This document shows, in pieces, positions 8,856-17,384 of a stretch of DNA of 64,000 nucleotides (position 1 is its first letter; each line of letters opens with the position of its first letter). Source of the stretch: Clostridiales bacterium (GTDB lineage Bacteria > Bacillota > Clostridia > Saccharofermentanales > DTU023); the NCBI GenBank assembly GCA_004556455.1, contig SFGY01000001.1:1-64000 (forward strand), read 5' to 3'. A program made the position numbers and the translations under genes. The notes beneath the pieces were generated by a model. The model had not been told where the DNA came from, ran no database searches, and saw only the letters and a list, made by a program, of their open reading frames with translations.

Positions 8856-9680
8856 ATGTGGACAGAGACAGAAAAAGATCAGTTTCAGGAAGGCGAGCCG
8901 TCAGTGGGCATCAGCCTGGATATCCGGGATTACAATGGTCCTCTGGATCTGCTTTCCCATCTCATTGACGAGCGCCGGGCCGATCTGGACAATCTTCCCA
9001 TAGCAGAAATCTGCAGCCAATATTTCGATATTCTTAAAGCTTCTGAGGCTGCGGGCATCGATATGGAGCTGGCCAGTGAATTTGTGCTTATGGGGTCAAC
9101 TCTCCTGCAAATCAAATCTCTGCTTCTGCTGCCCGAACAAAAGACGGCGGACTTGAACGAAGGTCCGGATCCCCGTGCGGAATTAGTTCTCCGCATCATG
9201 GCTTACCGCCGTATCAAAATTCTCGCGGAAGAAATTCAGGGAAGGATGGAAAGCTGGGGAGGCCTTCCCTTAAAACCCGCTGAAACGCCTGGGAGCCTGG
9301 GCATAGAACTGAGCATTGTTGAAGATCGTCTCGATCCGGATAAACTCATGCTGGCCATACGTCAGCTCGGAGAGCGCAATGCTTATCGTTTCGGTGCGGC
9401 TAACAGGCGTATCCGTCGCATTCTAAAGAGAGAACGCTTTTCTGTCAAAGAGAAAATGAACCAGATTATTGCAAAACTGGGAGAAAAAAAGCACGCTTTT
9501 TTTCACGAGTTTTTCCCTCAGGGGAAAAGCCCCGTTGCCGAGCGAGTATCGGCCTTTCTTGCTGTTCTGGAACTCCTGCACGCGCATAGCATAGAGGCTG
9601 TACAGACAGGGCCTTTTGCCGTTATCCTGCTGCGCCTCATACCCGCAGCCAAAAAAGAAGGTGAAAACGATGGCCAATGA
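8856..9680 (+). CDS. scpA: Segregation and condensation protein A
   Basis: ScpA (274 aa) is the kleisin subunit that bridges SMC heads in the bacterial condensin. The N-terminal SMC-binding part begins with SLDIRDYNGPLDLLSHLIDE, typical of the family, followed by the helix ELASEFVLMGSTLLQIKSLLLLP. The C-terminal winged helix spans roughly 200-270. The start is uncertain: TTG 8844 overlaps the previous stop and ATG 8856 is in the same frame; neither has a clear ribosome site. It overlaps scpB by 11 nt. The pair sits in the usual Bacillota cluster with cmk. Confidence 0.9.
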   Translation: MWTETEKDQFQEGEPSVGISLDIRDYNGPLDLLSHLIDERRADLDNLPIAEICSQYFDILKASEAAGIDMELASEFVLMGSTLLQIKSLLLLPEQKTADLNEGPDPRAELVLRIMAYRRIKILAEEIQGRMESWGGLPLKPAETPGSLGIELSIVEDRLDPDKLMLAIRQLGERNAYRFGAANRRIRRILKRERFSVKEKMNQIIAKLGEKKHAFFHEFFPQGKSPVAERVSAFLAVLELLHAHSIEAVQTGPFAVILLRLIPAAKKEGENDGQ

Positions 9681-10248
9681 AAACAAATTGTCGGAACTTG
9701 AAGCTCTGCTTTACGCTGCCGGCGACCCGCTGGATCTGGCCACGCTGGCTTCATGCAGTGAAACCGATCAGGAAGTTTGTGTGGAACTTCTGCATGAACT
9801 TCAGGAGAAATTAGAAGAGGATAAGGCTTGCGGTCTTTGCCTTCGGGAAATTGAGGGACGATGGCTGCTGACCATCAAGCTCTCCTGCAAAGAGAGCTGC
9901 GCCCGTCTCTTTCGACCCGGACACCAGGCGCCCCTGTCTTCGGCTGCTTATGAGACGCTTGCAGCCGTCCTATATAATCAGCCGGTGACACGTGCGCAGG
10001 TTGAAGAAGTAAGAGGCGTCAATTCTGATGGGATCATGAGCCGCCTGGAAGAACGCGGCTTGATTGAAAGCTGCGGCGTACTTGAACAAGTTGGCAGACC
10101 GGCGCTTTTCCGGGTAAGCGAACGCTTTCTCATCGAAAGCGGATTACGTTCAGCCGAGGACATTCCTGCAATGGATCTGCTCATGGTGGATAGCTTAAGA
10201 CAGTGGGAGGAAAGCGCAGATGAACAAAAACCTGACGATTGCGATTGA
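9670..10248 (+). CDS. scpB: Segregation and condensation protein B
   Basis: ScpB (192 aa) is a dimeric tandem winged-helix protein that binds ScpA in the SMC complex. Family features are ELEALLYAAGDPLDLATLAS at the N-terminus, LSSAAYETLAAVLYNQPVTR in the middle and GRPALFRVSERFLIESGL toward the end. ATG 9670 was chosen because GAAGG lies upstream and residues before it are not family-like. The C-terminus overlaps the cmk start by 29 nt. Confidence 0.9.
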   Translation: MANENKLSELEALLYAAGDPLDLATLASCSETDQEVCVELLHELQEKLEEDKACGLCLREIEGRWLLTIKLSCKESCARLFRPGHQAPLSSAAYETLAAVLYNQPVTRAQVEEVRGVNSDGIMSRLEERGLIESCGVLEQVGRPALFRVSERFLIESGLRSAEDIPAMDLLMVDSLRQWEESADEQKPDDCD

Positions 10249-10915
10249 TGGGCCTTCTGGCGCAGGCAAAAGCAGTGTGGCCAAAGCCCTGGCGAAGAGG
10301 CTTAATATCATGCACCTGGATACCGGGGCCATGTACCGCACGGTCGCTGTAGCTCTTGCCGGGAAAGGGATAGATCCTGCCGATGAAGAGGCCGTTTTAA
10401 AGGCTCTTCCTGAACTTCGTCTGGAGCTTCGTTTCAGTGAGGGTGAACAGCAGAACTATGCTGATGGAGTTAATCTCAATTCCTGCCTGCGCACGCCCGA
10501 AGCTTCCATGGGGGCTTCTGATGTCAGCCGTTATCCTGCCGTTCGCCGTCGCCTGGTTGCCCTGCAGCAGGATTGTGCAAAATCCCGCAGCTTTGTTCTC
10601 GATGGCCGGGATATCGGTACGGTGGTTCTGCCCGGGGCGTCTGCCAAATTTTACCTTGATGCCCGTGCCGAAGTGCGGGCGCAGAGACGGTTTCTGGATC
10701 TGCAAAAAATGCAGTCGCCGCAGACTTATGCCGAGGTCCTGGCGGATGTACAGCGCAGGGACGCTCAGGATATGAACCGGGAGGACAGTCCGCTCAGACA
10801 GGCCGAAGATGCGGTGTACATTGACTCAAGCGAGCTCACAGAGGAGGAAGTCCTGGACCTGATCGTGGAAAAGCTTAAGGAACGAAGACTTGTAGGAGAA
10901 GCGCAAAATGCCTGA
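10220..10915 (+). CDS. cmk: Cytidylate (CMP/dCMP) kinase
   Basis: CMP kinase (231 aa) phosphorylates CMP and dCMP with ATP in pyrimidine nucleotide recycling. The P-loop reads AIDGPSGAGKSS at 8-19, HLDTGAMYR binds the acceptor nucleotide, and LDGRDIGTVVLP and the REDSPLRQAEDAVYIDSS segment are family signatures. The ATG has a strong GGGAGGAA ribosome site. It overlaps scpB upstream and plsC downstream by 8 nt, so the genes are translationally coupled. cmk followed by plsC, ispH and rpsA is a conserved order. Confidence 0.95.
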   Translation: MNKNLTIAIDGPSGAGKSSVAKALAKRLNIMHLDTGAMYRTVAVALAGKGIDPADEEAVLKALPELRLELRFSEGEQQNYADGVNLNSCLRTPEASMGASDVSRYPAVRRRLVALQQDCAKSRSFVLDGRDIGTVVLPGASAKFYLDARAEVRAQRRFLDLQKMQSPQTYAEVLADVQRRDAQDMNREDSPLRQAEDAVYIDSSELTEEEVLDLIVEKLKERRLVGEAQNA

Positions 10916-11618
10916 GGATGAAAACAAGGCTTTGCCTCCGGCGCTTGTGAGCCACCAGATCACCCTCGCCACAGGCGCGGATGAGTATCGCTGGTCCCGT
11001 CGCTTTAATGCCGCTCTGGCCTATATGTGGAGCCGTTTACTTGCACGACCCCGCTACCTGCACCGCGAGCGACTGCCGGAGAAAGGGCCTTATGTCCTCA
11101 TTTCCAACCATCAGAGTTTTTTGGATGTCATGCTGCTGCACACCTTGTCAAAGCAGAATATCTGTTGGATTGCCAAGCTTTCGCTTTTTGGCAAACCCCT
11201 TCTGGGGGAGGCGATTCGCCGTTTTGGAGCGATTCCCGTTGACCGCAGTCAGGCTGATCTGAGTTCAGTAAAAATAGTGCTCACCGTTCTCCGTGAGGGG
11301 GGTATCGTTGGACTCTTTCCGGAGGGAACCCGCGTCAAATGGGAAAAACGAGGGGAGGTACTGCCCAAAGCGGGGGTGGCCAGTCTGCTCTCCAGGGTGA
11401 ATGTGCCCATTGTCCCGGTCCTTATCCGAGGACCCTACCGAAAGTTTCATCGTACCCCTATCTATATTGGCGAAGCTTTTCATTTCAGCAAAAAAGAGCT
11501 GCAGGAACTGCGAGCCTCAGATCATCAAGGCGCTGCAGAACGCTACCTGCTGGAGTGCATTTACGGCCTTGAAGAAGCGCTGGAGCGAGAGCTGAGCGGG
11601 AAGGAAAGCGAGGCTTGA
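10908..11618 (+). CDS. plsC: 1-acyl-sn-glycerol-3-phosphate acyltransferase
   Basis: PlsC (236 aa) adds the second acyl chain to lysophosphatidic acid to make phosphatidic acid at the membrane. The HX4D catalytic motif is in ISNHQSFLD and the glycerol-phosphate-binding motif is LFPEGTR; IPVDR and VPIVPVLIRGP are further family blocks. GGAGAAGC precedes the ATG. It feeds the same lipid pathway as CdsA encoded at 18130. Confidence 0.92.
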   Translation: MPEDENKALPPALVSHQITLATGADEYRWSRRFNAALAYMWSRLLARPRYLHRERLPEKGPYVLISNHQSFLDVMLLHTLSKQNICWIAKLSLFGKPLLGEAIRRFGAIPVDRSQADLSSVKIVLTVLREGGIVGLFPEGTRVKWEKRGEVLPKAGVASLLSRVNVPIVPVLIRGPYRKFHRTPIYIGEAFHFSKKELQELRASDHQGAAERYLLECIYGLEEALERELSGKESEA

Positions 11619-11619
11619 A

Positions 11620-14124
11620 ATGAAGATACGGCTTGCCCGTTCAGCAGGCTTTTGTCCGGGCGTCAGGCTGGCCCTGGATAAGGCCGAGTCCATGCTTCAT
11701 ACATGTGCGCAGTGTGAAGCCGAAAGACAAAAACCGGTCATGCTGGGTGCGCTCGTTCACAATGAGAGGGTAGTCGATGGCCTCCTGGAGCGCGGCTTCA
11801 GCCTCATTGAGCAGGCTGCCGATATACCCGAGAATTCTGCCGTGCTCATTCGCGCCCATGGGATTACGCTTGAAGAGCGCAGTCTTTTAGAGGCAAAACA
11901 TTGCTCTGTCGAAGATTCCACCTGTGTCTGGGTACAGCGCATACAGAAGCTGGTGGCAGAGGCAGTCCAGGCAGGGAAACAAGTCTTTCTGGCCGGTCGG
12001 GAAGGGCATCCTGAAGTGCTGGGCATTCAGTCTTATGCCGGAGGAAAGATCAGCCTGCTTCAAACGCCGGAAGATGCAGAAAAGCAGCCGCCCGCTGATG
12101 GTCCTGCTGCTCTTTTTGCTCAGACAACTTTTTCAACGGAAACATTTGAAAAAATTTCCCGAATTCTGGCTTCGAAAATTGCAAAACTGGAAATATTTGA
12201 TACAATATGTGCTACGACTATGCAAAGGCAGGCCGAGGCTCTGCGACTTGCCCGCGAATCCGATCTCATGCTCGTCCTGGGGAGTGAGAAAAGTTCAAAT
12301 GTGGGTAAGCTTTTAAGCGTTTGCCGCCTTGCGTGTCCGAAAACATTTTTAATACAGCGGCCGGACCAGGTTCCTGAACTCTTTGTAGGCAGGGATTTGC
12401 GACATTTGCGAATCGGCATAACAGCAGGAGCGTCAACACCGGAACGTATGATCAGGGAGGTTATTCAAGTAATGACAGAAAACCAAGATTTCAGCATCGA
12501 GCAGGAAGACAAAAAGGAACTTCAGGCTGTAGAAGCTGACACCAATGAGAGCAAGGCAGAAGGAAATTTTGAGTTTCCGCAGGAACCTGCTCACGAATCC
12601 GGAAATGACGTGGCCCAGGAAATGAACGCTGAAGGAAACGCTGAGCAAGCCGCAGAAGAGCCAAAGGAAGAGTCCGTGGAAGAAGCCAGGGGCGAATCCA
12701 TGGGCGATATCAACTTCGCCGATTATATCGAGGGAATTCCTCAACTCAAACGTGGTGCGGTTGTCAAGGGCCGCATTGTCCGTTATGACGATGAATTCGT
12801 CTACGTGGATGTCCGCGACAAATCTGAGGGTAAAGTTCCCCGTCATGAATTTGTAGATGACGACAACTTCAACCTTGAAGAAGCGAAAGAAAATCACCAG
12901 GAAATCGATGTCTATGTCCGCAGCATCAAGAATTCTGACATGGGCAAGGAAATCCTCCTGTCCAAAGCTAAAGTAGATTTCACCAAGCACAAAGAGGCGA
13001 TCGAAAAGGCTTTCGAGGATAAGGTTCCGGTCACGGTTAAGGTGACCAACGTTGTGAAGGATGGCGTCATCGCTGCCTACGGCAGTGTTGATCTTTATAT
13101 CCATCGTACGCAGTTGGAACTTCACGTGGTGGATGATCTCGAAGCCTATCGCGGTAAAACGCTGGAGGTTCTGATCACTCAGTTCGACCCGAATCGCAAG
13201 CGCCTCAGAGTTTCCGGCTCAAGAAGAGCCCTGCTCAGCAAAGAACGCAAGCAGAAGGCGAAAGAGGTCTGGGACAATATTGAAGTCGGCAAGGTTTATG
13301 AGGGCACAGTGCGCAATCTCACCGATTTTGGTGCTTTCGTGGATATCGGCGGCGTAGATGGCCTCGTCCATATCAGCGAACTATCCTGGAATCGAATCAA
13401 GCATCCTTCAGAAGTTATTTCTGTCGGCGATAAGCTGGATGTCTTTGTCAAAGAATTTGACCGTGAGCGCAAGAGAATTTCTCTGGGTTACAGAAGACCC
13501 GAGAATGATCCCTACCACAATATTGAGGAACGTTTCCCGCTGGGGAGCATTGTCCGTGGTATTGTTGTGCGCATGTTCCCCTTCGGGGCTTTTGTAGAAA
13601 TTGCCCCCGGCGTAGATGCACTCTGCCATATCTCTCAGATTTCCAATTATCGCCTTAACCGCCCTGAAGACGTTCTTCAGGAAGGTATGGAAGTTGATGC
13701 CCGCGTTCTTGAAGTTTCTAATGAAGCTCGCAAGATTTCCATCAGCATCAAAGAAGTCGAAGCGATTGACCCGGAGAACCCTGAAGAATTACAGGTTCAG
13801 CCGGCCCGTCGTCCCCGCAGTGAAAATCGCGAAGAGGGACAGGATGACGGCGATCGTTCCCGCAGACGCGGCGGTAGAAGAAGAGATCACGAAGAGAACG
13901 ACGGAATGCCCACGACTTATATCGATACGGGTGCTCAGGGATCTTCACTGTCGTCACTTGCAGATTTCACCATCACCAGCGACAAGGGTGCAGAGGTCAT
14001 GAAGAGCCTCGGTCTTGACGAAAAGTCTGAAGAGGCTAAAGAGACCGGAGCTGAAGCTCCTCAAACTGAAGCTCCTGAGAGTGAAGCGACAGAAAGTGAA
14101 GCGGCTCCTGAAACGGAAGCCTGA
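11620..14124 (+). CDS. IspH-ribosomal protein S1 fusion (HMBPP reductase + four S1 domains)
   Basis: An 834-residue fusion. Residues 1-285 are IspH, the 4Fe-4S enzyme of the last MEP step, making IPP and DMAPP from HMBPP. Cluster ligands are Cys12 (GFCPG), Cys102 (DSTCVWV) and Cys197 (DTICATT); GHPEV holds the proton-donor Glu. An acidic linker (about 290-365) leads to four S1 RNA-binding domains, starting near 378, 465, 548 and 632. The third has GTVRNLTDFGAFVDIGG, typical of S1. The tail is Arg-rich, then Glu/Ala/Thr-rich. Such fusions are known in Clostridia. IspH Thr/Cys neighbourhoods deviate a little (VWV for PFV). It is the last gene of the cmk cluster, followed by a terminator. Confidence 0.93.
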   Translation: MKIRLARSAGFCPGVRLALDKAESMLHTCAQCEAERQKPVMLGALVHNERVVDGLLERGFSLIEQAADIPENSAVLIRAHGITLEERSLLEAKHCSVEDSTCVWVQRIQKLVAEAVQAGKQVFLAGREGHPEVLGIQSYAGGKISLLQTPEDAEKQPPADGPAALFAQTTFSTETFEKISRILASKIAKLEIFDTICATTMQRQAEALRLARESDLMLVLGSEKSSNVGKLLSVCRLACPKTFLIQRPDQVPELFVGRDLRHLRIGITAGASTPERMIREVIQVMTENQDFSIEQEDKKELQAVEADTNESKAEGNFEFPQEPAHESGNDVAQEMNAEGNAEQAAEEPKEESVEEARGESMGDINFADYIEGIPQLKRGAVVKGRIVRYDDEFVYVDVRDKSEGKVPRHEFVDDDNFNLEEAKENHQEIDVYVRSIKNSDMGKEILLSKAKVDFTKHKEAIEKAFEDKVPVTVKVTNVVKDGVIAAYGSVDLYIHRTQLELHVVDDLEAYRGKTLEVLITQFDPNRKRLRVSGSRRALLSKERKQKAKEVWDNIEVGKVYEGTVRNLTDFGAFVDIGGVDGLVHISELSWNRIKHPSEVISVGDKLDVFVKEFDRERKRISLGYRRPENDPYHNIEERFPLGSIVRGIVVRMFPFGAFVEIAPGVDALCHISQISNYRLNRPEDVLQEGMEVDARVLEVSNEARKISISIKEVEAIDPENPEELQVQPARRPRSENREEGQDDGDRSRRRGGRRRDHEENDGMPTTYIDTGAQGSSLSSLADFTITSDKGAEVMKSLGLDEKSEEAKETGAEAPQTEAPESEATESEAAPETEA

Positions 14125-14151
14125 GCTTTTCTTCCGTAAATTTGCCTGTGA

Positions 14152-14181
14152 GGGGCTGTCTCAAAAGAGACGGCCCCTTTT
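14152..14181 (+). terminator. Rho-independent terminator after ispH-rpsA
   Basis: An 11-bp stem with one G-U pair (14152-14162 with 14167-14177), an AAAA loop and four T. It closes the scpA-to-rpsA operon. Confidence 0.88.
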
Positions 14182-14285
14182 CACGTGTCAGACCAGCTAT
14201 TATTAACATTGGAACACACGACTTGCCGAAATACACGGCCCTGGCGATCAAACATGTCCTGGGCAAATCCACCTCCGCGGGTGAC

Positions 14286-14314
14286 TTGCTCCGTCTGCGT
14301 GCCTGTGGTAAAAT
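14286..14314 (+). promoter_or_regulatory. Sigma-A promoter of rpsB-tsf
   Basis: TTGCTC (14286-14291), a 17-bp spacer and TAAAAT (14309-14314), with a TG one base upstream of the -10. Transcription would start near 14321 and give a leader of about 87 nt. Confidence 0.8.
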
Positions 14315-14337
14315 TCTTCCGGTTAAGTCATTTCACA

Positions 14338-14380
14338 CATGGGAAGCACCTGTTGCCCGGCCAAGTTGGCCTTTCCCATG
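14338..14380 (+). promoter_or_regulatory. Stem-loop in the rpsB leader, possible S2 autoregulation site
   Basis: CATGGGAA (14338-14345) pairs with TTCCCATG (14373-14380). Inside, GGCC (14359-14362) pairs with GGCC (14368-14371). The structure ends about 14 nt before the AGGAGG ribosome site. Ribosomal protein S2 represses its own operon in several bacteria, so this may be its binding site; I cannot match it to a named leader family. Confidence 0.45.
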
Positions 14381-14407
14381 GAGGTTACAAACAGGAGGTA
14401 ATTTAAA

Positions 14408-15193
14408 ATGGCGATTATCAGTATGAAACAGCTGCTCGAGGGCGGCGTCCATTTCGGACATCAAACCAGACGTTGGAATCCTAAGATGAAACCCTATATC
14501 TTTACGGAACGCAACGGCATCTACATCATCGATCTCGAGCAAACGGTCAAAAAAGTTGAGGAAGCTTATAACTTCCTGCGCGACCTTTCCCTGAAGGGTG
14601 GACAGGTTCTTTTTGTCGGAACCAAGAAGCAGGCGCACGATTCCATTCGCGAAGAAGCGGAACGCTGCGATATGAGCTATATCAATAACCGTTGGCTGGG
14701 TGGCACACTGACCAACTTCAGCACGATTCGCTCCCGTATTGCCCGTCTTAAAGAACTCGAAGAGATGAGAGTCAATGGCACTTTTGATGTTCTTCCCAAG
14801 AAGGAAGTTGCCAAGCTGAATCTGGAGTTGGAAAAGCTCGAGAAGAATCTCGGCGGGATCAAAGAAATGCCCAAACTTCCTGATGCCGTTTTTGTCGTCG
14901 ATCCTAAAAAAGAGCACCTGGCTGTTGCTGAAGCACGCCGTCTGGGTATTCCCATTGTTGGCATTGTTGACACGAATTGTGATCCTGAAGAAGTTGACTA
15001 CGTCATTCCCGGCAATGATGATGCTATCCGCGCCATCAAACTGATTACCGCGAAGATGAGCGATGCTATTCTTGAGGGTCGTCAGGGCGTTTCTTTCGCC
15101 ATGCAGAAAGAGGCTATGGAAGACAGCGCAGTCGATGAAAATGAACTGCAGAAGGTCGAAGAAGACGAGGATCTTTCCGGCAGAGATGCCTGA
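14408..15193 (+). CDS. rpsB: 30S ribosomal protein S2
   Basis: S2 (261 aa). Signatures are MKQLLEGGVHFGHQTRRWNP at the N-terminus, IYIIDLEQTV, FVGTKKQA and INNRWLGGTLTNF, and IPIVGIVDTNCDPE near 180. The tail is acidic (EDEDLSG). ACAGGAGGTAATTTAAA is a strong ribosome site. It heads a two-gene operon with tsf, 31 nt downstream. Confidence 0.97.
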   Translation: MAIISMKQLLEGGVHFGHQTRRWNPKMKPYIFTERNGIYIIDLEQTVKKVEEAYNFLRDLSLKGGQVLFVGTKKQAHDSIREEAERCDMSYINNRWLGGTLTNFSTIRSRIARLKELEEMRVNGTFDVLPKKEVAKLNLELEKLEKNLGGIKEMPKLPDAVFVVDPKKEHLAVAEARRLGIPIVGIVDTNCDPEEVDYVIPGNDDAIRAIKLITAKMSDAILEGRQGVSFAMQKEAMEDSAVDENELQKVEEDEDLSGRDA

Positions 15194-15224
15194 TCCCCCA
15201 CAAGTTCATCATAAGGAGAAAATT

Positions 15225-15875
15225 ATGTCTAATGTAGATGTCAAACTGATTAAACAACTGCGCGAGATGACCGGAGCCGGCCTCGTCGACGTTAAAAAGG
15301 CCCTTACCGAAAGCAATGGTGATCTTGATGCGGCTCTTACCTGGCTGCGCAAGAAGGGTATGGCCAGCGCTGAAAAGAAAGCCGGCCGTATTGCTGCCGA
15401 AGGTATTGTAGACTCTTATATTCATGGCGAAGGCCGTGTCGGCGTGCTTGTCGAAGTAAATATTGAGACGGACTTTGCTGCCCGCAACGAAGACTTTAAG
15501 CTTATGGTCAGAGATATCGCCATGCAGGTTGCGGCGATGAAACCTCGCTGGGTCTCCCGCGAAGAAGTTCCTGAAGAGGTTCTGCAGAACGAGCGTGATA
15601 TCGCCAGGACTCAGGCGCTGAACGAAGGCAAGCCGGAAAAAATCCTCGACAAAATCGTTGAAGGCCGCCTCGAAAAGTTTTATGCCGACGAGTGCCTGGA
15701 AGATCAGGCCTTCATCAAAGATGAGAGCAAGACCGTCAAACAGCTGGTCACAGAAATGATTGCCAAGATCGGCGAAAATATAAAAATCCGGCGCTTTGCA
15801 CGTTTTGAGCTTGGCGAAGGCCTTGAGAAAAAAGAAGAAGACTTCGCAGCCGAAGTTATGGCCCAGATTAAATAA
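15225..15875 (+). CDS. tsf: Translation elongation factor Ts
   Basis: EF-Ts (216 aa) exchanges GDP for GTP on EF-Tu. The UBA-like N-terminal domain reads IKQLREMTGAGLVDVKKAL, and the core motif IETDFAARNEDF binds EF-Tu. The C-terminal QLVTEMIAKIGENIKIRRFARFELGEG is typical. It is the compact version with a single shortened dimerisation region, as seen in many Clostridia. ATG 15225 has AAGGAGAA upstream; earlier in-frame codons overlap rpsB. A strong terminator follows. Confidence 0.96.
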   Translation: MSNVDVKLIKQLREMTGAGLVDVKKALTESNGDLDAALTWLRKKGMASAEKKAGRIAAEGIVDSYIHGEGRVGVLVEVNIETDFAARNEDFKLMVRDIAMQVAAMKPRWVSREEVPEEVLQNERDIARTQALNEGKPEKILDKIVEGRLEKFYADECLEDQAFIKDESKTVKQLVTEMIAKIGENIKIRRFARFELGEGLEKKEEDFAAEVMAQIK

Positions 15876-15893
15876 GATTCAGTATACTGGATG

Positions 15894-15922
15894 AAAGGCA
15901 CGTCCCCAAGGCGTGCCTTTTT
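15894..15922 (+). terminator. Rho-independent terminator after tsf
   Basis: AAAGGCACG (15894-15902) pairs with CGTGCCTTT (15912-15920) around a 9-nt loop; the T run extends to 15922. Confidence 0.88.
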
Positions 15923-16000
15923 CATAGGCTGCCCTTATTCGCTGGCGCGGAGATCCAGCGGATAAGCCTCTTCGTCAGCCGTTTAAGATGGAGGAAGCGC

Positions 16001-16702
16001 ATGAAAGCGAAACGTATCTTACTGAAACTTTCCGGAGAATCTCTGGCAGGCGACAAGGGCTTTGGCATAGACGAAGCCACGCTCAGACGAGTGGCTGCAG
16101 CTCTTGCTAAAGTCAGCCGTGCCGGGATTCAGGCTGCCGTTGTTGTTGGCGGCGGTAATTTCTGGAGAGGACGGCAGAACCCGGGTATGGACAGGGTGAC
16201 TGCGGATCACATCGGCATGCTCGCTACAAGCATGAATGCTCTCGCCCTCTCCGACGCCCTGCTCCAGGACGGTGTGGCCACGCGCGTCATGAACGCCGTG
16301 GAAATGAATAAGATCTGCGAACCCTATATTCGCCTTCGTGCGGTACGTCATCTTGAAAAAGGACGCATTGTTATCTTTGCCGGCGGAACCGGGAGCCCTT
16401 TTTTCAGCACGGATTCAGCCGCTGCTCTGAGAGCCTCTGAAATCGAAGCCGACTTGCTTCTTAAGGCGACTCTGGTCGACGGGGTCTATGACAAAGATCC
16501 GCATCAGTTCGAGGATGCCGTGAAATACGATGAACTGAGTTATGATCGCATTCTCAGCGAGCGTCTTGCGGTGATCGATGCTACGGCCGCCGCGCTCTGC
16601 CGCGACAACGGCATACCCCTGCTGGTCTTTTCGATCCGGGAGCTTGAGTCCATCGTGGATATCTGCGGCGGCAGGAAGATCGGAACGCTGGTCAGGGCGT
16701 AA
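16001..16702 (+). CDS. pyrH: UMP kinase
   Basis: UMP kinase (233 aa), the hexameric amino-acid-kinase-fold enzyme that makes UDP from UMP. Motifs are KLSGESLAGDKGFGID at the N-terminus, VVGGGNFWRG for phosphate binding, DRVTADHIGMLATSMNALAL for UMP, and FAGGTGSPFFSTDSAAALRA. The ATG follows GGAGGAAGC. It lies between tsf and frr, the usual Bacillota order. Confidence 0.96.
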   Translation: MKAKRILLKLSGESLAGDKGFGIDEATLRRVAAALAKVSRAGIQAAVVVGGGNFWRGRQNPGMDRVTADHIGMLATSMNALALSDALLQDGVATRVMNAVEMNKICEPYIRLRAVRHLEKGRIVIFAGGTGSPFFSTDSAAALRASEIEADLLLKATLVDGVYDKDPHQFEDAVKYDELSYDRILSERLAVIDATAAALCRDNGIPLLVFSIRELESIVDICGGRKIGTLVRA

Positions 16703-16726
16703 TTGCAGCGCGATGTACCCGCTCGC

Positions 16727-16756
16727 TTGCTCCGCAGCAGCCCCTTCCGCTATAAT
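16727..16756 (+). promoter_or_regulatory. Promoter of the frr-uppS-cdsA-dxr operon
   Basis: TTGCTC (16727-16732), an 18-bp spacer and a perfect TATAAT (16751-16756), 35 nt before the frr start. It may drive frr through ispG, and possibly polC-priA. Confidence 0.75.
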
Positions 16757-16790
16757 GAGATCACCAAAAGCAAGGTTAGGGAGGCTCTCC

Positions 16791-17360
16791 ATGGCTATTG
16801 AAATTACTGATCAATCTTATCAACCCTTTGAAGAAAAAATGAAGATGACCATCAAAGTTCTGGAGGACACCTTCAATGGCATCCGCGCCGGTCGAGCCAA
16901 TCCTCGTCTGCTTGATACCATTTCGGTCCCCTATTATGGTGTGGATACGCCCCTGCAGCAGGTCGCCAATGTTCAGGTTCCTGAGGCGCGTCTGATTACC
17001 ATCACTCCCTGGGAAAGCAAAACACTGAAGGATATCGAGCGTGCGATCCAGGCTTCTGATCTGGGCATCAATCCGATCAACGATGGCAAGATGATCCGTC
17101 TGGTTTTTCCGCAGCTGACGGAGGAACGCCGCAAGGATCTGGTCAGGGAAGTTTCCCGGCTGGGTGAAGAATCGAAGGTGGCTGTGCGCAATATTCGCCG
17201 TGAGGCCATCGACCTCTTTAAGGGTTATGAGAAGAAAAAAGAGATATCGGAAGACGAGCGCTTTGAAGCGGAAGATAAAGTTCAAAAGCTCACAGACCGT
17301 TACATTGAGCAGGTTGATAAAACGGTTGAACGTAAAAACAAAGAACTCATGGAGGTCTGA
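16791..17360 (+). CDS. frr: Ribosome recycling factor
   Basis: RRF (189 aa) splits post-termination ribosomes with EF-G. Residues 20-60 carry LEDTFNGIRAGRANPRLLDT, then VPYYGVDTPLQQVANVQVPE and PWESKTLKDIERAIQASDLGINP, all family blocks. The C-terminal helical region is charged. I chose ATG 16791, preceded by GGGAGG; an open frame extends upstream into pyrH but its residues are not RRF-like and it crosses the promoter. Confidence 0.96.
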   Translation: MAIEITDQSYQPFEEKMKMTIKVLEDTFNGIRAGRANPRLLDTISVPYYGVDTPLQQVANVQVPEARLITITPWESKTLKDIERAIQASDLGINPINDGKMIRLVFPQLTEERRKDLVREVSRLGEESKVAVRNIRREAIDLFKGYEKKKEISEDERFEAEDKVQKLTDRYIEQVDKTVERKNKELMEV

Positions 17361-17384
17361 TTCCGGACTTTAGCGGTGCTTCTC

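Noticed and set aside
12433..13125. 230-codon minus-strand open frame across the S1 domains
   Set aside because: The overlapping plus frame is a well-conserved IspH-S1 fusion; the antisense protein has no recognisable domain.
14142..14426. Short open frames in the gap between ispH-rpsA and rpsB
   Set aside because: They overlap a terminator, a promoter and the rpsB leader, lack ribosome sites and have no family-like residues.
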